The notes under the pieces are model-generated. The model was not told the DNA's origin. It saw only the letters and a list, made by a program, of their open reading frames with translations, and ran no database searches. Below are positions 6,546 to 14,864 of a stretch of 19,858 bases of DNA, in pieces (position 1 is the stretch's first letter; each line of letters opens with the position of its first letter). Origin of the DNA: JBKEBX01 sp047974615 (GTDB lineage: Bacteria > Bacillota > Clostridia > Lachnospirales > CAMZNU01); contig JBKECM010000100.1 of the NCBI GenBank assembly GCA_047974615.1, forward strand, positions 1-19,858, read 5' to 3'. Both the position numbers and the translations under genes were made by a program.

Positions 6546-7709
6546 CTACACCCCCCAGCCAACGATAGTATTAGCAAGTTCTATTGGGTCAAGTACCTTT
6601 ATGTCATTTGGTACAGTTTGCCCATAGTTAATATACGAAACTCTTTTTTTTGTAATATAACATAAATTCAAAATAGCACCAAAAGTTGACGTTTCGTCAA
6701 GCTTAGTAAAAATAAAATCAAAATCAAAATCTTTACTATAACAATTTACGATTTCCATTAAATCCTCAGATTTTGTTGTTAAAGAAAGCACTAAATATTT
6801 CTTCATATTAGGTATAATAGAAGTATATTCTTTAAGCTCCATTATATTTTCTAATGTTTTATGTGAACGACCTGCAGAATCGATAAGTACAACATCTTTA
6901 ATTTTTGACATTTTATTAAAGTTATTAAGCATATCTTCTTTATTATAAACTACTCCAACTTCAATATTTAAAATCTCTGCATAAGTTTTAAGTTGTTCAA
7001 TAGCAGCAATTCTAAATGTATCAGCAGTAAGTAGTCCTACAGACATATCTTTTTCAAGTATAAAATTACTAGCAAGCTTAGCTATAGTTGTAGTTTTACC
7101 TACACCAGTTGGCCCCATAAATAAAATTGGAGTTTTTTTATCTTTTTTTAAAATACTATCAATAGTTTCTGGTACACCTATAACTTTAGTAATTTTTTCA
7201 ACTACATGTTTCATAACTGTTTCTTTTCCAATACTACCAGTATCAGCAACAGCTAAATCATTTAACAACCACTCAATAAGTGGCTCTATTACTTCTTGTT
7301 TTCTCAAAGTATTATACATATCTTTTAATGAAGTACTTTCATACTTTGACTCAGTACTAGCACCTGAATAACCTTCCACAATATCTTTTGTTAAAGAACC
7401 TACAAGTTCATTTGACTGAGTTAATTTGTGATTCAAATTATCAATAATATTAGTTTGTTCGTTAATTAAACGTTCTTTTTCTTCAATACTTTTTTTTAAT
7501 TCTTCTACATTATTTTTATCAACTTTTGTAGTATTTAAGTTATTATCGATAGCTGCTGTAACTTCATATCTACTTTTAGATAAAAAAGGTAAAATACCAT
7601 TTTTACTTATTTTTTTAACGTTGACAATAGTTAAATCGCTACCTAGTTCCGTTTTAGCAAACTCCATAGCCTCAAATTCTGTTTTCCCACTAAATGTTTT
7701 TACTCTCAA
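6546..7709 (-). CDS. flhF: FlhF SRP-type GTPase
   Basis: A 387-residue signal-recognition-particle-type GTPase that positions the flagellar basal body. The N-terminal B domain (MRVKTFSGKTEFEAMEF...LGSDLTIVN) is followed by a charged coiled linker (about residues 65-125), the N domain, and the NG GTPase. G1 is FMGPTGVGKTTTIAKLAS (GPTGVGKT at 199-206). Later motifs are LLTADTFRIAAIEQLKTYAE, VVLIDSAGRSHK and FTKLDETSTFGAILNL. The start is TTG at 7707-7709, overlapping the flhA stop as TTGA; GGTGAG (complement of 7716-7721) is six bases upstream. A later start at Met15 would destroy the conserved N-terminal strand. Translation is probably coupled to flhA. Confidence 0.96.
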   Translation of the reverse strand: MRVKTFSGKTEFEAMEFAKTELGSDLTIVNVKKISKNGILPFLSKSRYEVTAAIDNNLNTTKVDKNNVEELKKSIEEKERLINEQTNIIDNLNHKLTQSNELVGSLTKDIVEGYSGASTESKYESTSLKDMYNTLRKQEVIEPLIEWLLNDLAVADTGSIGKETVMKHVVEKITKVIGVPETIDSILKKDKKTPILFMGPTGVGKTTTIAKLASNFILEKDMSVGLLTADTFRIAAIEQLKTYAEILNIEVGVVYNKEDMLNNFNKMSKIKDVVLIDSAGRSHKTLENIMELKEYTSIIPNMKKYLVLSLTTKSEDLMEIVNCYSKDFDFDFIFTKLDETSTFGAILNLCYITKKRVSYINYGQTVPNDIKVLDPIELANTIVGWGV

Positions 7710-9751
7710 TTTAAACTCACCATTCCTATAGATTGTATTTCAACTTTCGGATCAATTTCACTATATGATAACACCACAAGTCTTGGGTATGCTTGTTCTA
7801 ACATTCTTTTAAAATATACCCTAACTATTGGTGATGTAAGTATAATAGGTTCAAAGCCCATATTTTCAAGTTTTTCAACCTCTTTACCTACTCGTTCAAA
7901 TATCTTGCTTGATGTTGTCGGATCAAGTGCTAAATATGAACCATGCTCTGAATGTTGCATATTTGACATTATTTCTTGTTCAAGTTCTGGATCTAAGGTT
8001 ACTACTGTATTGCTACTACCCCTTACGAAAAATTCATTAGAAATATGTCGCTTTAAGGCTTGTCGTACATATTCTGTAAGCATATCAGTATCTTTAGTAA
8101 CAGTTGCATAATCGGCTAAAGTTTCAAGTATTGTAACAAGATCTCTTACAGAAATATTTTCTCTTAAAAGATTTGATAGAACTTTTTGAACTTCACCTAT
8201 AGTAAGTAAACGAGGTATTAGCTCATCAACTAAAATATTGTTATTTTCTTTTACACTATTTATTAATGTTTGAACATCTTGACGTGTTAAAAGCTCATGT
8301 AAATTTGAACGAATAACTTCTGTAAGATGTGTAGCTATAATAGCAGGTGCGTCAACTACAGTATAACCTAAAGCCTCGGCACGTTCTCTTTGACTTTCAT
8401 TTATCCAAAGTGCGGGTAAACCCATATTGGGTTCAAAAGTAGGAATTCCATCAATTTCTTCTTCAATATGTCCCGGATTCATTGCCATATAATGGTCAAA
8501 GTGTATTTCACCTTCTCCAACTGGCACACCCTTTATTTGTATTTTATACTCATTTGGGTTAAACCTAATATTATCTCTAATACGAATAATAGGAATAATA
8601 ACACCTAACTCAAGAGCTAATTGTCTACGTATAAGCACAAGTCTATCAAGTAAATCTCCACCTTGTGACGCATCAGCAAGTGGAAGCAAACCATATCCAA
8701 AATATAAAATAATAGGTTCAACATTAAGTAAAGAAACTACATTTTCAGGTTTTCTTACTTCTTCTGCTTCAACTTCTTCTGAAGATATTTCTTGAATAAT
8801 TTCCTCTTTTTCACCTTGATTTAATCTCATATATCCAAGTCCGGCTAAAGCAATAGAAATCAAGAAAAATGGTATGAATGGCAATGGTGTAACAGCTAAC
8901 AACATAGTCATACCTGAACCAATAAATAGAACTAACGGATTACTAAATAATTGTATAACTAAAGTAGTTGAAACATCGGAATCTGCATTGGCTTTTGTAA
9001 CAATAAAACCTGTCGCAACTGAAATTAATAGAGAAGGAATAGAACCAACAAGACCATCACCTATAGTCATAAGTGTATAAAGCTCTGCAGCTTCACCAAT
9101 AGGTAATGGAGCACCAGTTGCAGCACCTGTAGTACCTAAAATTATTCCACCAGAAATATTTATAACAGTAATGATGATACTAGCTATAGCATCACCCTTT
9201 ACAAATTTAGTAGCACCGTCCATAGCACCAAAGAAGTTACTTTCATCTTGAATATGTTTACGACGTTTTTTAGCATCTTCTTCCGTAATAAGACCACTGT
9301 TCAAGTCAGCATCAATAGCCATTTGTTTACCGGGCATAGCGTCCAAAGTGAAACGTGCAGTAACCTCAGCAACCCTTTCAGAACCTTTTGTGATAACCAT
9401 AAAGTTAACCATAACCAAAATTATAAATATGATAACACCAACTATCATATTACCACCGGCAACGAACTCACCAAAAGCTTGAATTACCTCTCCAGCATAA
9501 CCTGAATTTAACATAAGTTTAGTCGAAGAAATGTTTATACCAAGTCTAAATAGTGTTGTACCAAGAAGTAAAGTAGGAAACATCGACATATCCAAAGCTT
9601 CTTCAGAATATATTGCACCTAACAAAATCAAAACTGATAAAGTAATATTTAAGGCAATTAAAACGTCTAAAAGTTCTGCTGGAATAGGTAAAATGTATGA
9701 AAGTACAATAAGTACTATAATAATACCAAGTACACTATCTTTAAATCTCAT
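7706..9751 (-). CDS. flhA: Flagellar type III export gate protein FlhA
   Basis: A 681-residue inner-membrane export gate component. The first about 310 residues hold multiple membrane helices, including LSYILPIPAELLDVLIAL near the start. The FHIPEP-family signature lies at residues 133-154 (RFTLDAMPGKQMAIDADL and onward), and the cytoplasmic loop EEDAKKRRKHIQDESNFFGA follows. From about 335 to the end is the cytoplasmic substrate- and chaperone-binding domain (for example QREVAEALGY-like text reading ERAEALGYTVVDAPAIIATH). The ATG at 9749-9751 has GGAGGG upstream. A 74-base gap separates it from flhB, the largest gap within the main unit. The gap contains a TATAAT but no convincing -35. Overlap of its stop with the flhF start suggests coupled translation. 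Confidence 0.98.
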   Translation of the reverse strand: MRFKDSVLGIIIVLIVLSYILPIPAELLDVLIALNITLSVLILLGAIYSEEALDMSMFPTLLLGTTLFRLGINISSTKLMLNSGYAGEVIQAFGEFVAGGNMIVGVIIFIILVMVNFMVITKGSERVAEVTARFTLDAMPGKQMAIDADLNSGLITEEDAKKRRKHIQDESNFFGAMDGATKFVKGDAIASIIITVINISGGIILGTTGAATGAPLPIGEAAELYTLMTIGDGLVGSIPSLLISVATGFIVTKANADSDVSTTLVIQLFSNPLVLFIGSGMTMLLAVTPLPFIPFFLISIALAGLGYMRLNQGEKEEIIQEISSEEVEAEEVRKPENVVSLLNVEPIILYFGYGLLPLADASQGGDLLDRLVLIRRQLALELGVIIPIIRIRDNIRFNPNEYKIQIKGVPVGEGEIHFDHYMAMNPGHIEEEIDGIPTFEPNMGLPALWINESQRERAEALGYTVVDAPAIIATHLTEVIRSNLHELLTRQDVQTLINSVKENNNILVDELIPRLLTIGEVQKVLSNLLRENISVRDLVTILETLADYATVTKDTDMLTEYVRQALKRHISNEFFVRGSSNTVVTLDPELEQEIMSNMQHSEHGSYLALDPTTSSKIFERVGKEVEKLENMGFEPIILTSPIVRVYFKRMLEQAYPRLVVLSYSEIDPKVEIQSIGMVSLN

Positions 9752-9825
9752 ACACGCCCTCCATTTTACATTTTTTTACTTTACATCTCTACTATTATAC
9801 TATAAAAACCAACTTTTTACTAGTA

Positions 9826-10938
9826 CTAAATTTTATTTTTAAGTTTGTATACATAAGCTAAAACTTCTGCTACAGCTTGATACAAATCTTGGGGTATTTC
9901 TTTTCCAATATCAACAGATGCATACAAAGTTCTAGCCAAAGGTTTATTTTCAACAATAGTAATATCGTGTTCAGTAGCAATTTCACGTATCTTTAAAGCT
10001 AAAAAATCTTGACCTTTAGCAACAACTTTAGGTGCACTACCTACACTATTGTCATATTTAATAGCTACAGCAAAGTGTGTAGGGTTTGTAATAATAACAT
10101 CAGCAGAAGGTAAATCTTGCATCATACGACGCATAGCTGCTTCACGCATTTTGCTTTTGATTTTACCTTTTACTTCCGGGTTACCTTCTGCTTCTTTATA
10201 TTCATCTTTAATTTCTTGTTTTGACATACGTAAATCTTTAGTAAGCTTCCATCTTTGATAAATTAAATCCAGTACACCTATGAATAAAAAAGTTACACCA
10301 ACAGAAATACCCATAGAAACAGCTAATGACCCAAATAATTCAATGGAATATTCAAGACCATAATCAAACATAAGAAATATTTGCATTATTTCATCTTTAA
10401 TAGTGTTATATACAACATAACAAATAACAACTAATTTTGCTATACTTTTTATTAATTCCATTATAGCACGCATGGAAAAAATTCTTTTAAACCCTTGAAT
10501 AGGATTAAGTTTACTAAACTTTGGTTGCAGAGGTTTTGTAGTAATTTTCCAACCTACTTGTAATACATTTGTAATAACACCTAGTACAAGTACAATTAGC
10601 ATAAGAGGTAAGACAGTAAGTCCAACCCTCATAGCTATATCAGCTAAAAAGTCACCAAAATAGTTTGCAACAAATATATCATCAAAACTATCAATAGTTT
10701 GAAACGTATAATTCATTATAGTAACAATTTGTTCATACATGTAGCCACTTAATAAATTCAACGAAAAAAAAGCCACAACGAATAAAAGTGCAGTCGAAAT
10801 CTCTTGACTCTTCGCAACTTGACCTTCTTCCCTTGCTTTATCACGTTTTTTACCAGTAGGTTCTTCTGTTTTTTCTCCGTTAAAAAATTGCAAGTCTAGT
10901 GGTATTAAATTTTTATATTCTAAATATTCTTTATCCAT
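9826..10938 (-). CDS. flhB: Flagellar export switch protein FlhB
   Basis: A 370-residue export apparatus protein that switches substrate specificity from rod/hook to filament. The N-terminal tail has the typical GEKTEEPTGKKRDKAREEGQ. Four membrane helices follow (about residues 45-235), then a charged cytoplasmic domain with LRMSKQEIKDEYKEAEGNPE. The self-cleavage motif is intact as ITNPTHFAVAIKYD (NPTH at 285-288). The C-terminus (ENKPLARTLY ... AEVLAYVYKL) is full-length. The ATG at 10936-10938 has GAGGTAG upstream. fliR and flhB are separate genes here, not the fused form seen in some clostridia. Confidence 0.98.
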   Translation of the reverse strand: MDKEYLEYKNLIPLDLQFFNGEKTEEPTGKKRDKAREEGQVAKSQEISTALLFVVAFFSLNLLSGYMYEQIVTIMNYTFQTIDSFDDIFVANYFGDFLADIAMRVGLTVLPLMLIVLVLGVITNVLQVGWKITTKPLQPKFSKLNPIQGFKRIFSMRAIMELIKSIAKLVVICYVVYNTIKDEIMQIFLMFDYGLEYSIELFGSLAVSMGISVGVTFLFIGVLDLIYQRWKLTKDLRMSKQEIKDEYKEAEGNPEVKGKIKSKMREAAMRRMMQDLPSADVIITNPTHFAVAIKYDNSVGSAPKVVAKGQDFLALKIREIATEHDITIVENKPLARTLYASVDIGKEIPQDLYQAVAEVLAYVYKLKNKI

Positions 10939-10953
10939 TAAACTACCTCTTAA

Positions 10954-11757
10954 TTAAGTACCTAAATCATGTAAAAGTATTTCAAAACTATCCATCATTA
11001 AGTCAAATATATGATCAAATACATAATCTAAGTTTGGCAAAATAAATGAAAACAAAAGTAAACCAACAATTAATTTTATTGGTGCACCTACAACAAAAAC
11101 GTTCATTTGTGGAACAGTTTTAACTAAAAGACCCATAGCAATATCAATGAGAATAACAGTACCTACAATAGGTATAGCAATTAACATACTTAATTCAAAA
11201 AAACTATATACAATATCGAGTAAATGAACTGTAATATTTTCATTTGACAAAATGTTAGCAGTTCCTATAGGTAATAATGTATAACTTTCCATTATAGCAT
11301 CAAGTACAACGTGGAATGCACCAGTGACAACAAATATAGCCGTTGCACCAAGATACAATACATTACCTGTAACAGGAATTTGAATATTTGTAGTTGGATC
11401 CATTACGCTTACCATAGAAAACCCAATTTGATAGTCAATAAATTGACCAGCCATATAAAATGTAGTAAAGAAAAAATATATACTAAATCCAAGTAAATAA
11501 CCAACTGTAAACTCCTTAAAAATCGCAGCTCCAAAACCAAAAAAAGAGTTCACATATTCAACATCAACGACAATTTGTGAAGAAAAAATTATCATAGATG
11601 TAAATAGTATAAACCCAACTTTAGCAGTACGAGGAATACCTCTAGTAGACAGTACAGGCATTTGTAATGTAAAGCCAAAAAGCCTAACTGCTATTAATAA
11701 AAGTACATCCATACTATTGTAAAGCATAAGAAAATAAGGTGATGAGGAGTATGTCAT
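10954..11757 (-). CDS. fliR: Flagellar export gate protein FliR
   Basis: A 267-residue polytopic membrane protein, the usual FliR length, with about six hydrophobic segments. Family features include RLFGFTLQMPVLSTRGIPRT (about residues 24-43), KEFTVGYLLGFSIYFFFTTF, GQFIDYQIGFSMVSVMDPTT and VPQMNVFVVGAPIKLIVGLL. FliR forms the export gate with FliP and FliQ. The ATG at 11755-11757 has AGGTAGGTGA upstream, within the short gap after fliQ. It is followed by flhB after 15 bases. Confidence 0.97.
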   Translation of the reverse strand: MTYSSSPYFLMLYNSMDVLLLIAVRLFGFTLQMPVLSTRGIPRTAKVGFILFTSMIIFSSQIVVDVEYVNSFFGFGAAIFKEFTVGYLLGFSIYFFFTTFYMAGQFIDYQIGFSMVSVMDPTTNIQIPVTGNVLYLGATAIFVVTGAFHVVLDAIMESYTLLPIGTANILSNENITVHLLDIVYSFFELSMLIAIPIVGTVILIDIAMGLLVKTVPQMNVFVVGAPIKLIVGLLLFSFILPNLDYVFDHIFDLMMDSFEILLHDLGT

Positions 11758-11765
11758 ATTGTCAC

Positions 11766-12041
11766 CTACCTATAAGAAATAAATTCAGGTATACTCGTAT
11801 AAATAGTTTGGAATAACCCTGTAATATTACTTTGCATATATGTACCGAAAAAAATAATAGCAAATAAAACACCAATTATTTTTGGAACAAAGGCTAAAGT
11901 AGGTTCTTGTATTGATGTAACTGCTTGAAATATAGAAACAATAATACCTAAAGATAAGCCCACAAGTAAAGGAGGCATCGAAGTTAAAATTATAACATTT
12001 AAAGCAAGTCTAATAACATCTAAAACTGATTCACTTGTCAT
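11766..12041 (-). CDS. fliQ: Flagellar export gate protein FliQ
   Basis: A 91-residue-class small membrane protein with two helices. It starts MTSESVLDVIRLALNVIILT and continues MPPLLVGLSLGIIVSIFQAV and TSIQEPTLAFVPKIIGVLFA, all typical of FliQ. The frame is open to 12074, overlapping fliP, but the ATG at 12039-12041 has AAGGAGG five bases upstream and gives the normal family length, so the 11 extra residues (starting MLWAHLIKED) are rejected. With this start, fliQ begins ten bases after the fliP stop. Confidence 0.96.
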   Translation of the reverse strand: MTSESVLDVIRLALNVIILTSMPPLLVGLSLGIIVSIFQAVTSIQEPTLAFVPKIIGVLFAIIFFGTYMQSNITGLFQTIYTSIPEFISYR

Positions 12042-12046
12042 ATTAT

Positions 12047-12053
12047 CCTCCTT
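12047..12053 (-). promoter_or_regulatory. Ribosome binding site deciding the fliQ start
   Basis: AAGGAGG on the minus strand, sharing its first two bases with the fliP TAA stop, five bases before the ATG at 12039-12041. It argues against the longer ORF that overlaps fliP. Confidence 0.85.
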
Positions 12054-12786
12054 AATTAAATGAGCCCATAACACTTTCGATAACTAAATTCCAACCTCCT
12101 GATAATATAAAAAATAAAATCTTAAAAGGTAATGAAATCATAGAAGGTGGTAACATCATCATACCCATAGCCATAAGTATTGAAGATACAACCATATCTA
12201 TAACTAAGAAAGGAATATATATCAAAAATCCAATAATAAAACCTTTTCTAAGTTCTCCCAAAATAAAAGCTGGAATTACAATTCTGTTTGGTATTTCTTC
12301 ATAACTTTCATAAGTTGCATTATCATATTTTAAAAATAAAGCCATATCTTCTTCATCTACTTGTTTTAACATAAACTCACGCATTGGCTCCATTGCAAGC
12401 TCAACAAACTCAGTTTGTGTAATCTCACCTGCCGACAAAGGTTTAATTGCCGTTTCGTTAATTTCCGTAAAAGTTGGTCCCATCAAAAAAATTGTTAAAA
12501 ACAAAGCAATACCTATTAATATTTGATTAGGTGGCATAGATTGTGTACCAATAGCATTTCTTAAAAAATGCATTGATATTATTATTCTAGTAAAACAAGT
12601 AGTCATCATCAATATACTCGGTAGGAGTGATATTAATGTAATAAGAAAAAGAAGTTGTAATGTAGGATCAAGACCAGAATCATTACCCAAGTCAATACTA
12701 ATAGAAGCATAAGTATTTATTTTCATACTTAAAGTAAAAGCTATAGTTATTAAAAGTATTAAAAAACTTTTACATATCTTCTTCAT
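12052..12786 (-). CDS. fliP: Flagellar export gate protein FliP
   Basis: A 244-residue export gate protein. The N-terminus (KKICKSFLILLITIAFTLSM, then KINTYAS) is a cleavable-type signal peptide, as is common for FliP. The core has the family signature FTRIIISMHFLRNAIGTQSM followed by PPNQILIGIALFLTIFLMGP. The C-terminal helices include RIVIPAFILGELRKGFIIGF and MGMMMLPPSMISLPFKILFF. The start ATG (12784-12786) overlaps the last 17 bases of fliO in another frame, with GGGAGAAAATA upstream, so translation is probably coupled. FliP assembles with FliR and FliQ into the gate core. Confidence 0.98.
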   Translation of the reverse strand: MKKICKSFLILLITIAFTLSMKINTYASISIDLGNDSGLDPTLQLLFLITLISLLPSILMMTTCFTRIIISMHFLRNAIGTQSMPPNQILIGIALFLTIFLMGPTFTEINETAIKPLSAGEITQTEFVELAMEPMREFMLKQVDEEDMALFLKYDNATYESYEEIPNRIVIPAFILGELRKGFIIGFLIYIPFLVIDMVVSSILMAMGMMMLPPSMISLPFKILFFILSGGWNLVIESVMGSFN

Positions 12787-13243
12787 TATTTTCTCCCTTA
12801 ACTTGACTTTTACTCTTTAAAAAATCATTAAATACTGTAGTAAAACTCATATTTTTGTTTTCAACTAAACTTTCTTTTTCAACCAAAATTAATTCTTCTT
12901 TTGTCAATTCAGTAAGATAAGTCACTTTTTCTTTAGTAATAGAAATTAAACTGTAGCTTTCACCACAACGCAAAATAGCTAAGCTATTGCCTATTCCTAA
13001 AGATAATTTATCCACAATTTCTAAATTTTCACTTTTCACAAATCCAATATTTTTATTTCTTAAAAATTTTCCAGCAAAATAAATACATACTAACATTAAT
13101 ATTAATACAAAAATAGAATATAGTAACTGAAAAGTAGTACCACTACTTAAATCGCTACTATACCCACTATTTTCATTTACCGATGTCAAAAAAAACATCG
13201 GTAAATGTATATTCTCTACAATAAGAAAATTAATGTTAGACAT
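12770..13243 (-). CDS. fliO: Flagellar biosynthetic protein FliO/FliZ family
   Basis: A 157-residue protein with one strong membrane helix (about residues 35-60, LLYSIFVLILMLVCIYFAGK) followed by a compact cytoplasmic domain (FLRNKNIGFVKSENLEIVDK ... SLGIGNSLAILRCGESYSLI), the usual FliO pattern. FliO helps FliP assemble. The product is recognised mostly from this pattern and its position between cheY and fliP. The ATG at 13241-13243 lies two bases after the cheY stop with only a weak ribosome site (TAGG), suggesting coupled translation. Codons 13-23 contain a perfect 13-bp inverted repeat with T8 in the loop. Met16 is an alternative start, but it lies inside that hairpin. Confidence 0.85.
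   Translation of the reverse strand: MSNINFLIVENIHLPMFFLTSVNENSGYSSDLSSGTTFQLLYSIFVLILMLVCIYFAGKFLRNKNIGFVKSENLEIVDKLSLGIGNSLAILRCGESYSLISITKEKVTYLTELTKEELILVEKESLVENKNMSFTTVFNDFLKSKSQVKGENNEEDM
13174..13207 (-). repeat. Perfect 13-bp inverted repeat with T8 loop inside fliO
   Basis: The arms CATTTACCGATGT (13174-13186) and its exact reverse complement (13195-13207) flank an 8-base loop, which reads TTTTTTTG on the coding strand (with the neighbouring arm base a T8 tract). It encodes about HLPMFFLTSVN of FliO, roughly codons 13-23. A strong stem this close to the fliO start could affect translation or cause transcriptional pausing; the function is unknown. Confidence 0.8.
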
Positions 13244-13245
13244 AA

Positions 13246-13611
13246 CTAACCTAAAACTTTTTCAATAGCACTTAATACACGATCACTTTGAAAAGGTTTA
13301 ACAATAAAGTCACGTGCACCGGCTTGAATTGATTCTATAACCATTGCTTGCTGACCCATAGCTGAACACATAACGATTAAAGCGTCTGGAAACTCAGCTT
13401 TAATAGTTTTAGCCGCTTGTATACCATCAACTTGAGGCATAGTAATATCAAGTATTATAAGATCAGGTCTGAGTTCTCTGTATTTTTCTATAGCTATAGC
13501 ACCATTCTCTGCCTCACCAACAATGTTATAGCCATTTTTTGTAAGTATGTCCTTTAACATCATACGCATAAAAGCCGCATCATCAACTAAAAGTATATTT
13601 TTTCCCGCCAT
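13246..13611 (-). CDS. cheY: Chemotaxis response regulator CheY
   Basis: A single receiver domain of 121 residues. When phosphorylated by CheA it binds FliM/FliY and changes the direction or state of flagellar rotation. All key residues are present: the acidic pair Asp10-Asp11 in LLVDDAAFMR, the phospho-acceptor Asp55 in LIILDITMPQVDG, Ser83 in VMCSAMGQ, Phe102, and Lys105 in DFIVKPFQ. No output domain is attached. The ATG at 13609-13611 follows AAAAGGAGAT. It lies directly after fliY, which encodes the likely CheY-P phosphatase. No cheA is in the window. Confidence 0.97.
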   Translation of the reverse strand: MAGKNILLVDDAAFMRMMLKDILTKNGYNIVGEAENGAIAIEKYRELRPDLIILDITMPQVDGIQAAKTIKAEFPDALIVMCSAMGQQAMVIESIQAGARDFIVKPFQSDRVLSAIEKVLG

Positions 13612-13634
13612 TTTATTTATCTCCTTTTAACAAA

Positions 13635-14864
13635 CTATATTCTATTATTTACATTTACAATATCTGTAATTCTTATACCGTAATTTTCATCAATAACTAC
13701 AACTTCACCTTTAGCAACAAATTTACCATTAACCAAAATATCAATAGGATCTCCTGCTAATTTATCAAGTTCGATGATTTTACCAGGTGAAAAGCTTAAG
13801 ATTTCTTTAACTGTTCTATTTGTACGACCCATTTCCACGGTAATTTCCAGAGGTACGTCCATAACTAGATCAATATTTTCTTTTTGCTGTTCTAATTCGC
13901 GGTAAAGCAAGTCTTGAAATTCAGCATTTCTAGCATTAACATTAGAAAAATTTGAACCTCTTGGTGTCATTTGTTGCATACCACCTTGCCCTTGCCCTTG
14001 ACCTTGATAAAAACCTTGACTATTATCATTGTAATTATTTTGCATATTCATAGGATTATTTTGTGTTGTTGCCACATTAACATTACTATTTTGTTGAATG
14101 TTTTCATGTTGGTTTGAAGAACTTGGACTTTTTTGTTTAACCAAAACACCATTTTCTACAGCTTTACCATTTTTGAAATCAAACCCATTATTTACAACAG
14201 TACCAATAAGCTTTTTAGCAAAAGGTACAGGGAAAATTTGCATCATATTAGAATCAATTTGAGTACCAATTTTCAAATCATACATATTAAAGAAAATATC
14301 AATATCTTCGTCAAACCCAAAATCTTTAACTGTAAAATCAGAAAAATCAACCCTATTAACTTCAGGTGTACCGATATCAACTTTAGTACACATAATCTTA
14401 GCTAAATCAGTAGACGATGAACCAAACATTTGGTTCATCGCTTCACCAGTAGTAGAAAGTTCTAATTCATTTAAAGGTTCATCTTCATTAATTTCTGTTC
14501 CATCACGACCGAACATTAAATCGCATATTACTTTAGCATCACGAACAGACAAAACAAGTATGTTCATACCTTCCAAGCCAACAAGATAATCTATTTTAAC
14601 AGCTACACAAGAGCTTGCAAAATAATTTTTAATTTGGCTAAGTTTAATTAATTCTAATTTAGGTGAAGTAATTTCGACATCTTGATTAAGCAACCTACTC
14701 AAAATGTCTTTAGAAACATCCATTGTTTCCTTACCAATTTCTTCAAATATCTCAACTTCGTTTTTATCTAAAATTTCACTTACAGATATTTTGGAAGAAT
14801 CTCCTTGAGAAGTATTATTATTAAGTAATGCATTTATCTCATCTTGAGTTAACATATCCCCCAT
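13635..14864 (-). CDS. fliY: Flagellar switch protein FliY (CheC-like plus FliN/SpoA domain)
   Basis: A 409-residue switch protein. The N-terminal peptide MGDMLTQDEINALLNN resembles the CheY-P-binding end of FliM. A CheC-like phosphatase domain follows (about residues 35-225), then a Gln/Asn-rich linker (about 245-310) with QGQGQGQGG, then a FliN/SpoA domain (about 328-405, DVPLEITVEMGRTNRTVKEI). CheC-type active sites follow (D/S)xxxExxN then Pro 23 residues later. The second site is intact: Ser137, Glu141, Asn144, Pro167 in STTGEAMNQMFG. The first aligns as Glu38, Glu42, Lys45, Pro68 and has lost Asn. FliY therefore probably dephosphorylates CheY-P through one site. The ATG (14862-14864) overlaps the fliM stop by one base (TAATG). 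Confidence 0.96.
   Translation of the reverse strand: MGDMLTQDEINALLNNNTSQGDSSKISVSEILDKNEVEIFEEIGKETMDVSKDILSRLLNQDVEITSPKLELIKLSQIKNYFASSCVAVKIDYLVGLEGMNILVLSVRDAKVICDLMFGRDGTEINEDEPLNELELSTTGEAMNQMFGSSSTDLAKIMCTKVDIGTPEVNRVDFSDFTVKDFGFDEDIDIFFNMYDLKIGTQIDSNMMQIFPVPFAKKLIGTVVNNGFDFKNGKAVENGVLVKQKSPSSSNQHENIQQNSNVNVATTQNNPMNMQNNYNDNSQGFYQGQGQGQGGMQQMTPRGSNFSNVNARNAEFQDLLYRELEQQKENIDLVMDVPLEITVEMGRTNRTVKEILSFSPGKIIELDKLAGDPIDILVNGKFVAKGEVVVIDENYGIRITDIVNVNNRI

Noticed and set aside
9794..9799. TATAAT on the minus strand in the 74-base gap upstream of flhA, a possible internal promoter
   Set aside because: No reasonable -35 hexamer lies 16-18 bases upstream and there is no extended -10. In DNA this AT-rich a lone TATAAT is expected by chance.
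12042..12074. Longer fliQ start overlapping fliP
   Set aside because: It adds 11 residues foreign to FliQ, whereas the internal ATG has a strong ribosome site and gives the normal length.
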